From assembly GCF_000020125.1 (NCBI RefSeq), contig NC_010676.1, forward strand, positions 2,542,001 through 2,606,000: a stretch of 64,000 nucleotides of DNA, in the 5' to 3' direction. The notes beneath the pieces were generated by a model. It did not search any database, had not been told where the DNA came from, and was given only the letters and a program-made list of their open reading frames with translations. Source of the DNA: Paraburkholderia phytofirmans PsJN (GTDB lineage: Bacteria > Pseudomonadota > Gammaproteobacteria > Burkholderiales > Burkholderiaceae). The position numbers and the translations under genes are program-made. The first letter of the stretch is position 1. Every line of letters starts with the position of its first letter. Positions 26,848 to 35,482 of this stretch are shown here, piece by piece.

Positions 26848-27726
26848 ATGCCAGCCGATATCACCGAACCCCTGTGCGAAATCGACGACCTGCGAATCGG
26901 TTTTCGCGGCCACGACGGCGAATTGACGGAAGCCGTGCGCGGCCTGTCGCTGACGCTCCATCGCGGCGAGCGGCTTGGCATTGTCGGCGAATCCGGTTCG
27001 GGCAAATCGCTGTCCGGGCGCGCGCTGCTCGGCCTGCTGCCGCCTGCCGCGCAATGCCATGCGAAGGCGATGAAGTTCCATGGCCAGGATCTGCTGGCGA
27101 TGTCGGCATGCAAGCGCCGGCAACTATGCGGCCGGCAGATGGGCATGATCCTGCAGGATCCGAAATACTCGCTGAACCCGGTGATGACCGTCGCGCAGCA
27201 GATGCGCGAAGCGTTCGACCTGCACGGCCCGAAGCTGGGCCGCCGCGAGATGCGCGAGAAGATCGTCGCGGCGCTGGCAGCGGTGCACATCCGCAATCCG
27301 GAGCGTGTCGCCGATGCGTACCCGCACGAGTTGTCGGGCGGCATGGGACAACGCGTGATGATCGCCATGATGGTGTCGTCCGGCCCGCGGCTTCTCGTCG
27401 CCGACGAGCCGACCAGCGCGCTCGACGTGCTCGTCTCGATGCAGGTGCTCGCGATTCTCGACGAAATGATCGAAAAGCACGACACGGGCCTCATTTTCAT
27501 CAGCCACGACCTGCCGCTCGTCATGTCGTTCTGCGACCGCGTCGTTGTGATGTACGCGGGGCGCGTGGTGGAAACCTGTGCGGCTCGCGATCTCATCCAC
27601 GCCGAGCATCCTTATACGCGCGGCCTGCTCGCGGCAAATCCCCCGCTCGTCAATCCACCCGATGAACTGCCCGTGCTGAAGCGGGACGCAGCGTGGCTCA
27701 CGCAATCGACTGGAGCATCGGTATGA
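26848..27726 (+). CDS. ddpD: dipeptide ABC transporter ATP-binding protein (DdpD)
   Basis: 292-aa ATPase with Walker A GESGSGKS, Q-loop ILQDPKYSLNP, signature LSGGMGQRVMIAMM, Walker [13 protein letters not shown] and H-loop FISHDLPLV. The C-terminal cysteine motif of DppD-type ATPases is missing: the chain ends shortly after the NPPLVNPPDELPVL stretch, as in DdpD-like short forms. The ATG at 26848 is chosen for its GGAAG; an in-frame ATG at 26836 overlaps ddpC. Confidence 0.87.
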   Translation: MPADITEPLCEIDDLRIGFRGHDGELTEAVRGLSLTLHRGERLGIVGESGSGKSLSGRALLGLLPPAAQCHAKAMKFHGQDLLAMSACKRRQLCGRQMGMILQDPKYSLNPVMTVAQQMREAFDLHGPKLGRREMREKIVAALAAVHIRNPERVADAYPHELSGGMGQRVMIAMMVSSGPRLLVADEPTSALDVLVSMQVLAILDEMIEKHDTGLIFISHDLPLVMSFCDRVVVMYAGRVVETCAARDLIHAEHPYTRGLLAANPPLVNPPDELPVLKRDAAWLTQSTGASV

Positions 27727-28505
27727 TCGACGTCGACGCCCTGACGGTCCGCTTCAAGACAAAGACCGGTTACTTCGAGGCCGTGCGCGAGGCGAGCTTT
27801 CACGTCGGCGAAGGAGAAGTTTTCGGGCTGGTCGGCGAATCCGGATCCGGCAAGTCGACGATCCTGCGCGCGCTGACCGGCCTCGCGCCCATCGCTGGCG
27901 GCACTATGACGATCGGCTCGCACGTGCCTGGAGAAAAGATCAACCGCTCGTTTCGGCGCGACGTGCAGATGGTCTTTCAGGATCCGTACGGCGCACTGCA
28001 TCCGCGTTTCACAGTGGATCAGACCTTGCGCGAACCGCTGAGCATCAACGGCATCGACCGGCAGGACAAACGCATTGTCGACGCGCTGAACGAAGTCGGG
28101 TTGGGTCCGGCGTATCGCTTTCGCTATCCGCATCAGTTGTCGGGGGGCCAGCGGCAGCGCGTCTCGATCGCACGGGCGCTGATTGTCGAACCGCGCGTGC
28201 TGCTGCTCGATGAGCCGACGTCCGCGCTCGATGTGTCCGTGCAGGCCGAGATTCTCAACCTGCTGCGGCGGCTTCATCGTGAACGCAACCTGACGATGAT
28301 CCTCGTGAGCCACAATCTGGCGGTGGTCGGCTTTCTCTGCTCGCGCGTCGCGGTCATGCGTAATGGCGAGATCGTCGAGCAGTGCGATATCGCGTCCATT
28401 CGCGCGCAACAGGTCGAGCATGAGTACACGCGCCGCCTGCTGCTCGCGACTACGGGCTATCAGCGCGAGCCGGTTCAGGCGATCGGAGTGGACGCAGCGT
28501 TGTAA
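27723..28505 (+). CDS. ddpF: dipeptide ABC transporter ATP-binding protein (DdpF)
   Basis: 260-aa ATPase, last gene of the operon, overlapping ddpD by ATGA. Walker A GESGSGKST, Q-loop VFQDPYGALHP, signature LSGGQRQRVSIARAL, Walker [13 protein letters not shown]-loop LVSHNLAVV (Asn replaces the usual Asp after His). It lacks the C-terminal oligopeptide extension, making it shorter than DppF. No terminator was seen just after it. Confidence 0.88.
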   Translation: MIDVDALTVRFKTKTGYFEAVREASFHVGEGEVFGLVGESGSGKSTILRALTGLAPIAGGTMTIGSHVPGEKINRSFRRDVQMVFQDPYGALHPRFTVDQTLREPLSINGIDRQDKRIVDALNEVGLGPAYRFRYPHQLSGGQRQRVSIARALIVEPRVLLLDEPTSALDVSVQAEILNLLRRLHRERNLTMILVSHNLAVVGFLCSRVAVMRNGEIVEQCDIASIRAQQVEHEYTRRLLLATTGYQREPVQAIGVDAAL

Positions 28506-28655
28506 AGGCTCATGCAGACGGCGCGCGATGCGTCGAGTGGCTGGTCTGCACTGCACGGCGGCTGCGGATTGGAGCCGGTGTGCGCCGCAGGAGCGCCGCG
28601 GCCACGCTGGCAACATCCTCGCCGTAGCCCTCGATAGGGTCGCGCAAACCTGTTC

Positions 28656-29231
28656 TCATTCGTTTCGCGCCGGAAGGCGCGACGGCCCTGCTTGGGGCAG
28701 CATTCGTTGCAGCACGTGGTCTTTCAGAACGAAGCGATGGAACAATGCCGCGACCACATGCAGACCGATAAGCGTGAAGAGCACCCATGCGAGGACGCCG
28801 TGCACATCACCCATCTCATGGCCGAAGGCCGAGCCCGGCTCGCTCAACGCCGGGTATGGCACGACGCCCAGCAGGCGGACCGTCCAGCCGCGCGAAGACG
28901 CGTTGATCCAGCCAAGCAGGGGCACGGCCAGCAAGGCTGCATAGAGCAGAAAATGCGTTATGCGCGAGACTGTGTTGAGCAACGGCGGCAAATCTTCCGG
29001 GCTCGGCCAGTGGGTCAATCGCCATAGAACCCTGACCAGCATAACGGCGATGAGTGCCGAGCCGACGCCGAGATGCCAGGCTATCAGGCCGACGGGTTGC
29101 GTGTCCTTGTGGACATCGGGCATCGTCCAGCCGATCACAAACTGCATCGCGATCAGGACGGCCGTCAGCCAGTGCAGCGTCCGCGCTACTGCGTCATATG
29201 CGGGAAGCCGCGTTTCATAAACCTTACCCAT
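28656..29231 (-). CDS. cytochrome b561 (di-heme membrane cytochrome)
   Basis: 191-aa four-helix inner-membrane cytochrome b of the CybB type. Four hydrophobic segments carry conserved histidines: RTLHWLTAVLIAMQF (helix 1), IAWHLGVG (helix 2) and DVHGVLAWVLFTLIGLHVVAALFHRF (helix 4), enough for two b hemes. It would move electrons between quinol and a periplasmic acceptor. Monocistronic; marks the start of the redox/stress island. Confidence 0.88.
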   Translation of the reverse strand: MGKVYETRLPAYDAVARTLHWLTAVLIAMQFVIGWTMPDVHKDTQPVGLIAWHLGVGSALIAVMLVRVLWRLTHWPSPEDLPPLLNTVSRITHFLLYAALLAVPLLGWINASSRGWTVRLLGVVPYPALSEPGSAFGHEMGDVHGVLAWVLFTLIGLHVVAALFHRFVLKDHVLQRMLPQAGPSRLPARNE

Positions 29232-29371
29232 CCGTGCTCCTCGATTCGCCCAGAAATTGATTGGATTGACGACGCGCGCGGCCAGAAACTCTCAAATTGA
29301 CAGCCGGAAAATACACCGCCCAAACGAACCGATACTAACGACCTCACCTTAAGGAAACCTGATGCGAGCAG

Positions 29372-29404
29372 AGCCGCACCGCGAATTTAACGGCGGCTTT
29401 TTTT
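29372..29404 (+). terminator. plus-strand intrinsic terminator without an obvious gene
   Basis: AGCCGC (29372-29377) pairs with GCGGCT (29393-29398) and runs straight into seven T (29398-29404). Both flanking genes are on the minus strand, so it would end a plus-strand transcript: read-through from ddpF (ends 28505) or an unannotated small RNA. Confidence 0.6.
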
Positions 29405-29437
29405 AGGCCGCGGCCCGCTAGAGTCCGCCGGAGCCCG

Positions 29438-30127
29438 CTAGATGCCCGGCATGACCGGATAAGGCTCGGTGTGATCCTCCACGCGCTTGACACCGGGTAT
29501 GGTTTGCGCCGCCACGCGGACCGCCTCGACCGCTTCCAACGAATGGAAGATGCCCCACAGATGCACGACTCCATCCGTGACGACGATATTGCGTCCGGCG
29601 AAGCTCCATTTGCGACCCGCGAGTTCGCCCATCAACATTGCGCGGATTTCGCCGTCGGATAGCGTCACATCCGATGCCGGCTCATCCGGTACGCTCGCCA
29701 GCGCCTGGACGAGATTGGCCCGGCTTACGATGCCCACGAGCCGCCCCGCGTCCGTCACGGGCACACGTTTAATGCGCCGGGTTTCGAGGATGCCGGCCAC
29801 TTCACCGAGTTGCGTTTCGGGCTGAACGGTCACCACGTCGGTGGTCATTACATCGCGAACTTTCAGCGCGTGGGTTTTGATGTAATCCCGTGCCTCCTCG
29901 CTCGCGGACCAGAAATCGAGCCACGAGGTTCGCGTGCGCTCGTCGGTGCCGATTTCGGCACGGCGGAACAGATCGCCTTCGCTGATCATGCCGGCGACGT
30001 GGCCGTCGCGATCCAGAACCGGCGCGCCGCTAATGCCGTTGTCGACAAAAATTCTGGCGACCTCTCGCACGGTCATTTCAGGTGTCACGGATATAACGTT
30101 GCTGGTCATGACATCGGATGCGCGCAT
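29438..30127 (-). CDS. CBS-pair and BON-domain protein
   Basis: 229-aa cytoplasmic protein: two CBS motifs (about 1-60, MRASDVMTSNVISVTPEMTVREVARIF; about 85-145, VRDVMTTDVVTVQPETQL) forming a Bateman module that likely senses an adenine nucleotide, then a BON domain (about 155-222, GEIRAMLMGELAGRKW...VTDGVVHLWG...IPGVKRVEDH). Such proteins are typical of low-oxygen stress islands in Burkholderia and Pseudomonas. An FNR-like site is 123 bp upstream with a -10 at the right distance. Confidence 0.85.
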   Translation of the reverse strand: MRASDVMTSNVISVTPEMTVREVARIFVDNGISGAPVLDRDGHVAGMISEGDLFRRAEIGTDERTRTSWLDFWSASEEARDYIKTHALKVRDVMTTDVVTVQPETQLGEVAGILETRRIKRVPVTDAGRLVGIVSRANLVQALASVPDEPASDVTLSDGEIRAMLMGELAGRKWSFAGRNIVVTDGVVHLWGIFHSLEAVEAVRVAAQTIPGVKRVEDHTEPYPVMPGI

Positions 30128-30249
30128 GGTAAGCCTCCTGAACAGTTAGGATAATTGAATTCGCGGGACGCCCGTTTCGGCCGTCGGTATCTGGAACCGC
30201 CGAGCCCCCCGTTGTGATTTGAGATTAGGCCGGTACGACGTCCTGTCGT

Positions 30250-30263
30250 TTGATATGGATCAT
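30250..30263. promoter_or_regulatory. FNR-type site upstream of the CBS-BON gene
   Basis: TTGAT-ATGG-ATCAT, one mismatch from TTGAT-N4-ATCAA. Reading toward the CBS-BON gene (minus strand), TAATCT at 30227-30222 falls where a class II -10 should be (site centre about 41 bp before the inferred start). Confidence 0.65.
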
Positions 30264-30490
30264 CTCGAAGGGCGTTGCATGCGCCTGTCGGCCCGAACGT
30301 GGCTCAGATCAACTCGACGCCGGCCATTCGTTGTCGAAAGCCGGCATGCCATCTGTCGTTTCGAGCGGCTTACATCTTGAAGATGCGGCTGAGCGGGGAA
30401 TTAAAAGGACGCCGTGAGCATGGATTTTTGTGCGCTCGAACGCGAAAAGGCGCACACATGAAGCGATGGACCAAAGGTGCTTGGCAGACC

Positions 30491-30757
30491 TCACTCCGGC
30501 TCAGCAGGACAGTCGCGCGGCTGAACCGACACGGTATGCGACATCTCGAGCCGAACCCAGTCCATCCCCTCGCGCAAACCCGCCAGGACGGCTTCGCGCT
30601 CCGTCGGAAAAATACTGCTGTGCGTGAACCGGTGTTCGAACATTCCCTCCGGCGTGCGATGACTGAGCTGGATCGTGCAGTCGAAGCCGCCTGCCGTGCA
30701 ATGCGTCGTTGCGGCGACCGACCAGTCGCCGTCACTCACGTTACCCGAGATCGTCAT
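30491..30757 (-). CDS. small conserved protein of unknown function (88 aa)
   Basis: I do not recognise the family by name. The 88-aa protein begins MTISGNVSDGDWSVAA, with mixed strands and one helix (PTEREAVLAGLREGMDWVRLEM), two cysteines in THCTAGGFDCTI and no signal or membrane segment. A strong AAGGAG lies before the ATG, which supports this strand over a longer frame on the opposite strand (30275-30805). A perfect FNR site lies 111 bp upstream, so it is probably part of the low-oxygen response. Confidence 0.72.
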   Translation of the reverse strand: MTISGNVSDGDWSVAATTHCTAGGFDCTIQLSHRTPEGMFEHRFTHSSIFPTEREAVLAGLREGMDWVRLEMSHTVSVQPRDCPAEPE

Positions 30758-30867
30758 GGGTCGCTCCTTGTTCGGTACGTTGTCGAAATGAATCGCGCGC
30801 TGTGAGCCACGACCACCGGCGAACGACGAAAGAAGAAATCATCATCGTCCTTGCGGCGCGGTTGCGA

Positions 30868-30881
30868 TTGATTTCCATCAA
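30868..30881. promoter_or_regulatory. perfect FNR-type site between the 88-aa gene and chrA
   Basis: TTGAT-TTCC-ATCAA, an exact match to the FNR/Anr consensus, in a 349-bp divergent gap that holds no gene. It is centred about 117 bp from the 88-aa gene start and 232 bp from chrA. A weak GATGAT -10 on the minus strand (30846-30841) favours the 88-aa gene; no good -10 was seen toward chrA. Confidence 0.75.
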
Positions 30882-31106
30882 GGCTGCCGCGCTTCGTGTC
30901 GCTCGCCAGACTCCTACCATGCCCGAGTGCAACGCTCCGCGTCCCACTTGATATGCATCGACGGCGCTCAGCCAGAGTCGACGCCACCCACGCTGACCGC
31001 CGCCGGTACAACGCACGATCGGCCCTGTTGCAGATGAGGCCCCCCGCAAGGGTCGGCTCGTGCTATTTTTCGAAGCCCAACCCGACATCGCCAGCACGCC
31101 CTTCCA

Positions 31107-32324
31107 ATGCACAGCGCCGATTTAGAGACCTCACCCACCGCACCGGCACGCAGTTCGCCGTGGGCCCTCTTCTGTATCTTTTTGCGGCTCGGGCTGACTT
31201 CGTTCGGCGGTCCGGCGGCTCATCTCGGCTACTTTCGCGACGAATTCGTCACGCGCCGCCGCTGGCTCGATGAACATACGTTCAGCGACCTGGTGGCGCT
31301 GTGCCAGTTTCTGCCGGGGCCCGGCAGCAGCCAGGTCGGCATCGCCATCGGACGCCTGCGCGGCGGTATTGCCGGTGCGGTAGCGGCTTGGCTCGGCTTT
31401 ACCCTGCCGTCGGTGCTCCTGCTCGTGGCCTTTGCGTCCGGCTTCGCGCAGCTGTCGGATACAGCTTCGCTTCATCTGCTGCGGGGGTTGAAGATCGCCG
31501 CGGTCGCGGTGGTCGTCCAGGCGGTCTGGTCAATGGGACGCATGCTGTGCCCGGACCGTGCACGCGCGACGATCGCCGCGGCCTCGGCCATGACCGTGAT
31601 CCTGCTCGGCGGAGCCTACGGGCAGCTTGCGTCGATCATCGCCGCGGGGATTGCCGGCGCCGCGTTTCTGAGGTCGTCGACCGAGGTGCCGCGTGCGCCG
31701 CTCGGCATGCCCGGGTCTAAAACCGGCGCGCTCGTTTGTCTCGCGGCCTTCGCACTGCTGCTGTTCGGGCTGCCCGCCATCGCGGCCTATCTACGCAGCT
31801 ATCCGCTCGATCTGTTCTCGGCGTTCTACCGGGTCGGTTCGCTGGTATTCGGCGGTGGACACGTCGTGTTGCCGCTGCTGGAAGCGGTTGTCGTGCCGCG
31901 TGGCTGGGTTCCCGCGAACACCTTCATGGCCGGCTACGGCGCGGCCCAGGCGGTCCCGGGTCCGCTTTTTACGTTCGCCGCGTTTCTCGGCGCCGCGAGC
32001 AGCGGACATCCGGCGGGTATGGCGGGCGCACTGATCGCCACCGTGGCGATCTTCCTGCCTTCGTTCCTGCTGGTCGGCGCGGCGCTGCCCCTGTGGGGCG
32101 AATTGCGCGCGTTCGCACCGATGCGCCGCGCCATGGCCGGCATCAACGCGGCCGTGGTCGGCATCCTGCTCGCCGCGCTGTACGACCCCGTGTGGACCAG
32201 CGCAGTGCATGCCGGACGCGATTTTGCGCTAGTCGTCGTGGCGCTGGTGCTGCTTGGCTGGTGGCGAGTGCCGTCGTGGGCGGTCGTACTGATCACGGCA
32301 GCGCTCGCCTGGTGGGTCGTATAG
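31107..32324 (+). CDS. chrA: chromate transporter (CHR family, long form)
   Basis: 405-aa inner-membrane protein with two homologous halves. Half 1: FLRLGLTSFGGPAAHLGYFRDEFV, LCQFLPGPGSSQVGIAIGRLRGG. Half 2: FYRVGSLVFGGGHVVLPLLEAVVV, AQAVPGPLFTFAAFLGA. The repeated FGG/PGP motifs define ChrA, which exports chromate using the proton gradient. About ten helices expected. No chrB regulator is adjacent, so it may serve general oxyanion efflux here. Start is ATG 31107; no clear ribosome site. Confidence 0.9.
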   Translation: MHSADLETSPTAPARSSPWALFCIFLRLGLTSFGGPAAHLGYFRDEFVTRRRWLDEHTFSDLVALCQFLPGPGSSQVGIAIGRLRGGIAGAVAAWLGFTLPSVLLLVAFASGFAQLSDTASLHLLRGLKIAAVAVVVQAVWSMGRMLCPDRARATIAAASAMTVILLGGAYGQLASIIAAGIAGAAFLRSSTEVPRAPLGMPGSKTGALVCLAAFALLLFGLPAIAAYLRSYPLDLFSAFYRVGSLVFGGGHVVLPLLEAVVVPRGWVPANTFMAGYGAAQAVPGPLFTFAAFLGAASSGHPAGMAGALIATVAIFLPSFLLVGAALPLWGELRAFAPMRRAMAGINAAVVGILLAALYDPVWTSAVHAGRDFALVVVALVLLGWWRVPSWAVVLITAALAWWVV

Positions 32325-32401
32325 GTCGTGTAAAGCGAGTCTTCTCTCTCACCTGACGCGCGCATTACTTACGCTGCGCCGGCGGTTCCTGTCGCGCTCC
32401 G

Positions 32402-32415
32402 TTGATCCAACTCAA
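32402..32415 (+). promoter_or_regulatory. FNR-type site and -10 upstream of oleate hydratase
   Basis: TTGAT-CCAA-CTCAA (one mismatch). TATGGT at 32437-32442 is at the same distance from the site as the -10 elements of the universal stress gene and the cytochrome c gene, a class II FNR layout with transcription starting near 32449, about 30 nt before the ATG. Confidence 0.65.
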
Positions 32416-32479
32416 CGGGTGTCTCTGCCGCGCGAGTATGGTCTAGGGAACACCTCCACGGCCATCAGGGGACCCCACC

Positions 32480-34111
32480 ATGAATAATTCCGCATATCCC
32501 GCCAGGCATCCGGTCGCGGATCGGGCCCAGGAAGAAGCCATCGCACCCGGGCATTTCTATCTCGTGGGAGGCGGTATTGCGTCGTTGGCCGCCGCGGCCT
32601 TCCTGATTCGCGACGCCGATGTGCCCGGCTGTCTGATCACGATCTTCGAAGCACTCGACAAACCGGGCGGCAGCCTCGACGGCGCCGGCTCGCCGCAGGA
32701 AGGGTACGTCGTGCGCGGCGGCCGCATGCTCGAGAGCAAGTATCTGTGCACCTACGATCTGTTCGATTCGATTCCCACGCTCGACGGCCGCAGCAGCGTC
32801 ACCAAGGAAATCTTCGACTGGAACGAGACGATTCGCACATCATCGAAAGCGCGCCTCGTGCGCAACGGTCAGCGCGAAAACGCGCCTCCTTATGGCCTTG
32901 CGGAGACGCACCTGCTCACGCTTGGCCGTCTTTCTCTCGAACCCGAAGCGCTATTGGGCGACAGCCGGATCTCCGATCACTTCAAGCCCGACTTCTTCGA
33001 AACCAATTTCTGGATCATGTGGTGCACGACGTTCGCCTTCCAGCCATGGCATAGCGCCGTCGAATTCCGGCGCTACCTGCTGCGTTTCACGCATATGACG
33101 CCGGGCTTCAACCAGTTGCACGGCATCATGCGCACGGTATACAACCAGTACGATTCGATGGTGCGGCCGCTGCGAAAATGGCTCGACGAACGCGGCGTGC
33201 GATTTCGCGCCAACACCCGGGTCATCGATCTGCGATACGACGAAAGCGGCGCACTGAACCGGGTCGCGGCTATAGTCTGCGAACAGGACAACCGTCGCAT
33301 TGAAGTTCCGGTGGGTGAAGCCGACAAGGTGATCGTCACGCTCGGTTCGATGACGGCGGGATCGAGCCTCGGCGGCACGAACCGCGTTGCCGTGCCCGAT
33401 CATCAAGACAGTAGCGGCGCGTGGGCGCTCTGGAAAACGATCGCGGCAGGACGCGCCGAATTTGGCCACCCATCCGTGTTCGCGGATCACGTCGACGAAT
33501 CGAAATGGCTTTCCTTTACCGCAACGTTGCACGATCCGACACTGTTCCGCCTGATCCGCGATCTGACCGGCAACGTGCCGGGCGAAGGCGGCCTGATCAC
33601 GTTTGCTCAATCGAATTGGCTCGCCTCCATCGTCCTGCCGCACCAGCCGCATTTCATAGGTCAGCCGCAGGACGTCGAGGTGTTCTGGGGCTACGGGCTC
33701 TTCGTCGACAGGCCCGGCAATTTCGTCGGCAAGCCGATGATCGAATGCACGGGGCGCGAAATCATGATCGAGCTGCTCGGTCATCTGCACATTCATGCGG
33801 AGGCGTCGCGCATTCTCGACGACGCGATCTGCATTCCGTGCCTCATGCCGTTCATCACCAGCCAGTTCCTGCGGCGCAAACGCGGCGACCGGCCCAAAGT
33901 GGTACCCGAGGGCTGGGCGAATCTCGCGTTCGTCGGGCAGTTTTGCGAGCTGCCGAACGACGTCGTGTTCACTATCGAATATTCGGTGCGCTCCGCACAG
34001 ACCGCGGTGTACACGCTGCTTGGGTTGAATCGTCCGGTGCCGGCCTTGTACAAAGGCCAGCATGATCCTCGCGTCGTGTATGGCGCCGCTTCGGCGCTGC
34101 ACAGCCACTAA
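32480..34111 (+). CDS. ohyA: oleate hydratase (FAD-dependent fatty acid double-bond hydratase)
   Basis: 543 aa. Adds water to the 9-cis double bond of free oleate to give 10-hydroxystearate; acts on membrane-derived unsaturated fatty acids. The N-terminal dinucleotide fold has FYLVGGGIASLAAAAFLIRD, the FAD/substrate stretch RGGRMLESKYLCTYDL with the conserved Glu, and FNQLHGIMRTVYNQYDSMVRPL. Near the C-terminus NDVVFTIEYSVRSAQTAVYTLL completes the family pattern. No signal peptide. Under a probable FNR promoter, so it may modify membrane lipids or detoxify fatty acids in low oxygen (inference). Confidence 0.9.
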   Translation: MNNSAYPARHPVADRAQEEAIAPGHFYLVGGGIASLAAAAFLIRDADVPGCLITIFEALDKPGGSLDGAGSPQEGYVVRGGRMLESKYLCTYDLFDSIPTLDGRSSVTKEIFDWNETIRTSSKARLVRNGQRENAPPYGLAETHLLTLGRLSLEPEALLGDSRISDHFKPDFFETNFWIMWCTTFAFQPWHSAVEFRRYLLRFTHMTPGFNQLHGIMRTVYNQYDSMVRPLRKWLDERGVRFRANTRVIDLRYDESGALNRVAAIVCEQDNRRIEVPVGEADKVIVTLGSMTAGSSLGGTNRVAVPDHQDSSGAWALWKTIAAGRAEFGHPSVFADHVDESKWLSFTATLHDPTLFRLIRDLTGNVPGEGGLITFAQSNWLASIVLPHQPHFIGQPQDVEVFWGYGLFVDRPGNFVGKPMIECTGREIMIELLGHLHIHAEASRILDDAICIPCLMPFITSQFLRRKRGDRPKVVPEGWANLAFVGQFCELPNDVVFTIEYSVRSAQTAVYTLLGLNRPVPALYKGQHDPRVVYGAASALHSH

Positions 34112-34183
34112 GCGCCGCTGTTTTTTGGCGCCTCGTGCCGACGCGCTGACAGACCCTACCGCACGTACGCTGAGAGAAACGCC

Positions 34184-35482
34184 GTGGATCTCGACGGAAC
34201 ACCGCTGAAACCCCGCGGCTCGCTTCTAGCGCGCCTCAAGGAACATCCGCTTGCGCGGCTCGGACCTGGCCTCATCACGGGCGTCGCCGACGACGATCCG
34301 AGTGGCATCGCCACCTATTCGCAGGCCGGCGCGCAGTTCGGCCTGAACATGCTGTGGACCATGCCGCTCGCGTTCCCATTGATGGCGGCCGTCCAGTCCA
34401 TGTGCGCGAACCTCGGCCGCGTGACCGGCAAGGGTCTGGCCGCGAACATCAAAGATGTGTTTCCGCCCGCCGTGCTCTATGCCGTGGTGTTGCTACTGCT
34501 GGTGGCCAATACGCTGAACATTGCCGCCGACGTAGCGGCCATGGGTGAAGTCGCGCAACTGGTCATCGGCATCGACCGTCACGTCATGACCGTGTGCTTC
34601 GTGTTCGCCACGCTGCTTCTGCAGATCTTCGTGCCTTACCATCGTTACGTGTTTTTTCTGAAATGGCTGACCGTATCGCTACTCGCCTACGCTGCCGTGC
34701 TGTTCGTCGTTCACGTGCCGTGGAGCGACGTGGCGCTGCGCACGCTCTGGCCGCATTTCGCCCTGAATGCGAATGCGGCGGCGATGGTAGTCGCCGTGTT
34801 CGGCACGACCATCAGCCCCTATCTGTTCTTCTGGCAGGCCTCGGAAGAAGTCGAGGACCTGCACGCGCGTACGGACAGCGCGCCGCTCGTCAGCGACGCC
34901 CGCTTCGCGCGCGCGGAACTGCAGCGCATCCGCTGGGACACGTGGAGCGGTATGCTCTACTCGGATTTGACCGCCTACTTCATCATGCTGGCGACCGCCG
35001 TGACGCTGCACGCGGCCGGTGTGACCGACATCACCACGGCCGCTCAGGCGGCGAGCGCGCTGCGTCCGCTCGCCGGCGACTTCGCCTATCTGCTGTTCGC
35101 ACTCGGCATACTCGGCGTGGGATTCATCGGGGTGCCGGTGCTGGCCGGCTCCGGCGCCTATGCGTTGGCGGAAGCCATGGGCTGGCCGGAGGGACTCGAG
35201 CGCAAGCTGCGCGATGCGCGCGGCTTCTACGGCATCATCGCCGTGAGCGTGCTGGCTGCGCTGGCCATCCAGTATTCGTCGATCAGTCCGATGAAGGCGC
35301 TGTTCTGGAGCGCGGTCATCAACGGCGTGGTCGCCGTGCCGCTGATGGCGGTGATCCTGCTGCTCGTTTCGAAGCGCGCGGTGATGGGGGACTTCACCGC
35401 GAGCCGGCCGCTCATCGTGCTCGGCTCGATCGCGACGGTGGTCATGGGCTCGGCCGCCGTAATGATGCTGCTGCCGGCCTAG
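34184..35482 (+). CDS. Nramp-like divalent metal transporter, non-canonical motifs
   Basis: 432-aa membrane protein with the Nramp fold order (about 11 helices). Helix 1 has DDDPSG (D38-P39-S40-G41) where canonical Nramps have DPGN, and helix 6 has GTTISPYLFFWQ where they have a MPH motif. The metal-contacting Asn, Met and His are thus replaced by Gly, Ser and Tyr. This matches an outgroup clade annotated as divalent metal or Nramp-like transporters; the ion could be Mg2+ or something else. GTG start at 34184, 72 bp after ohyA, possibly cotranscribed with it. Confidence 0.82.
   Translation: MDLDGTPLKPRGSLLARLKEHPLARLGPGLITGVADDDPSGIATYSQAGAQFGLNMLWTMPLAFPLMAAVQSMCANLGRVTGKGLAANIKDVFPPAVLYAVVLLLLVANTLNIAADVAAMGEVAQLVIGIDRHVMTVCFVFATLLLQIFVPYHRYVFFLKWLTVSLLAYAAVLFVVHVPWSDVALRTLWPHFALNANAAAMVVAVFGTTISPYLFFWQASEEVEDLHARTDSAPLVSDARFARAELQRIRWDTWSGMLYSDLTAYFIMLATAVTLHAAGVTDITTAAQAASALRPLAGDFAYLLFALGILGVGFIGVPVLAGSGAYALAEAMGWPEGLERKLRDARGFYGIIAVSVLAALAIQYSSISPMKALFWSAVINGVVAVPLMAVILLLVSKRAVMGDFTASRPLIVLGSIATVVMGSAAVMMLLPA

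Noticed and set aside
30275..30805. 176-codon plus-strand frame
   Set aside because: Overlaps the 88-aa minus-strand gene, which has a clear ribosome site; the longer frame has no motifs.
34112..34135. Terminator after oleate hydratase
   Set aside because: The T-run lies in the loop of the GCGCC/GGCGC stem, not after it.
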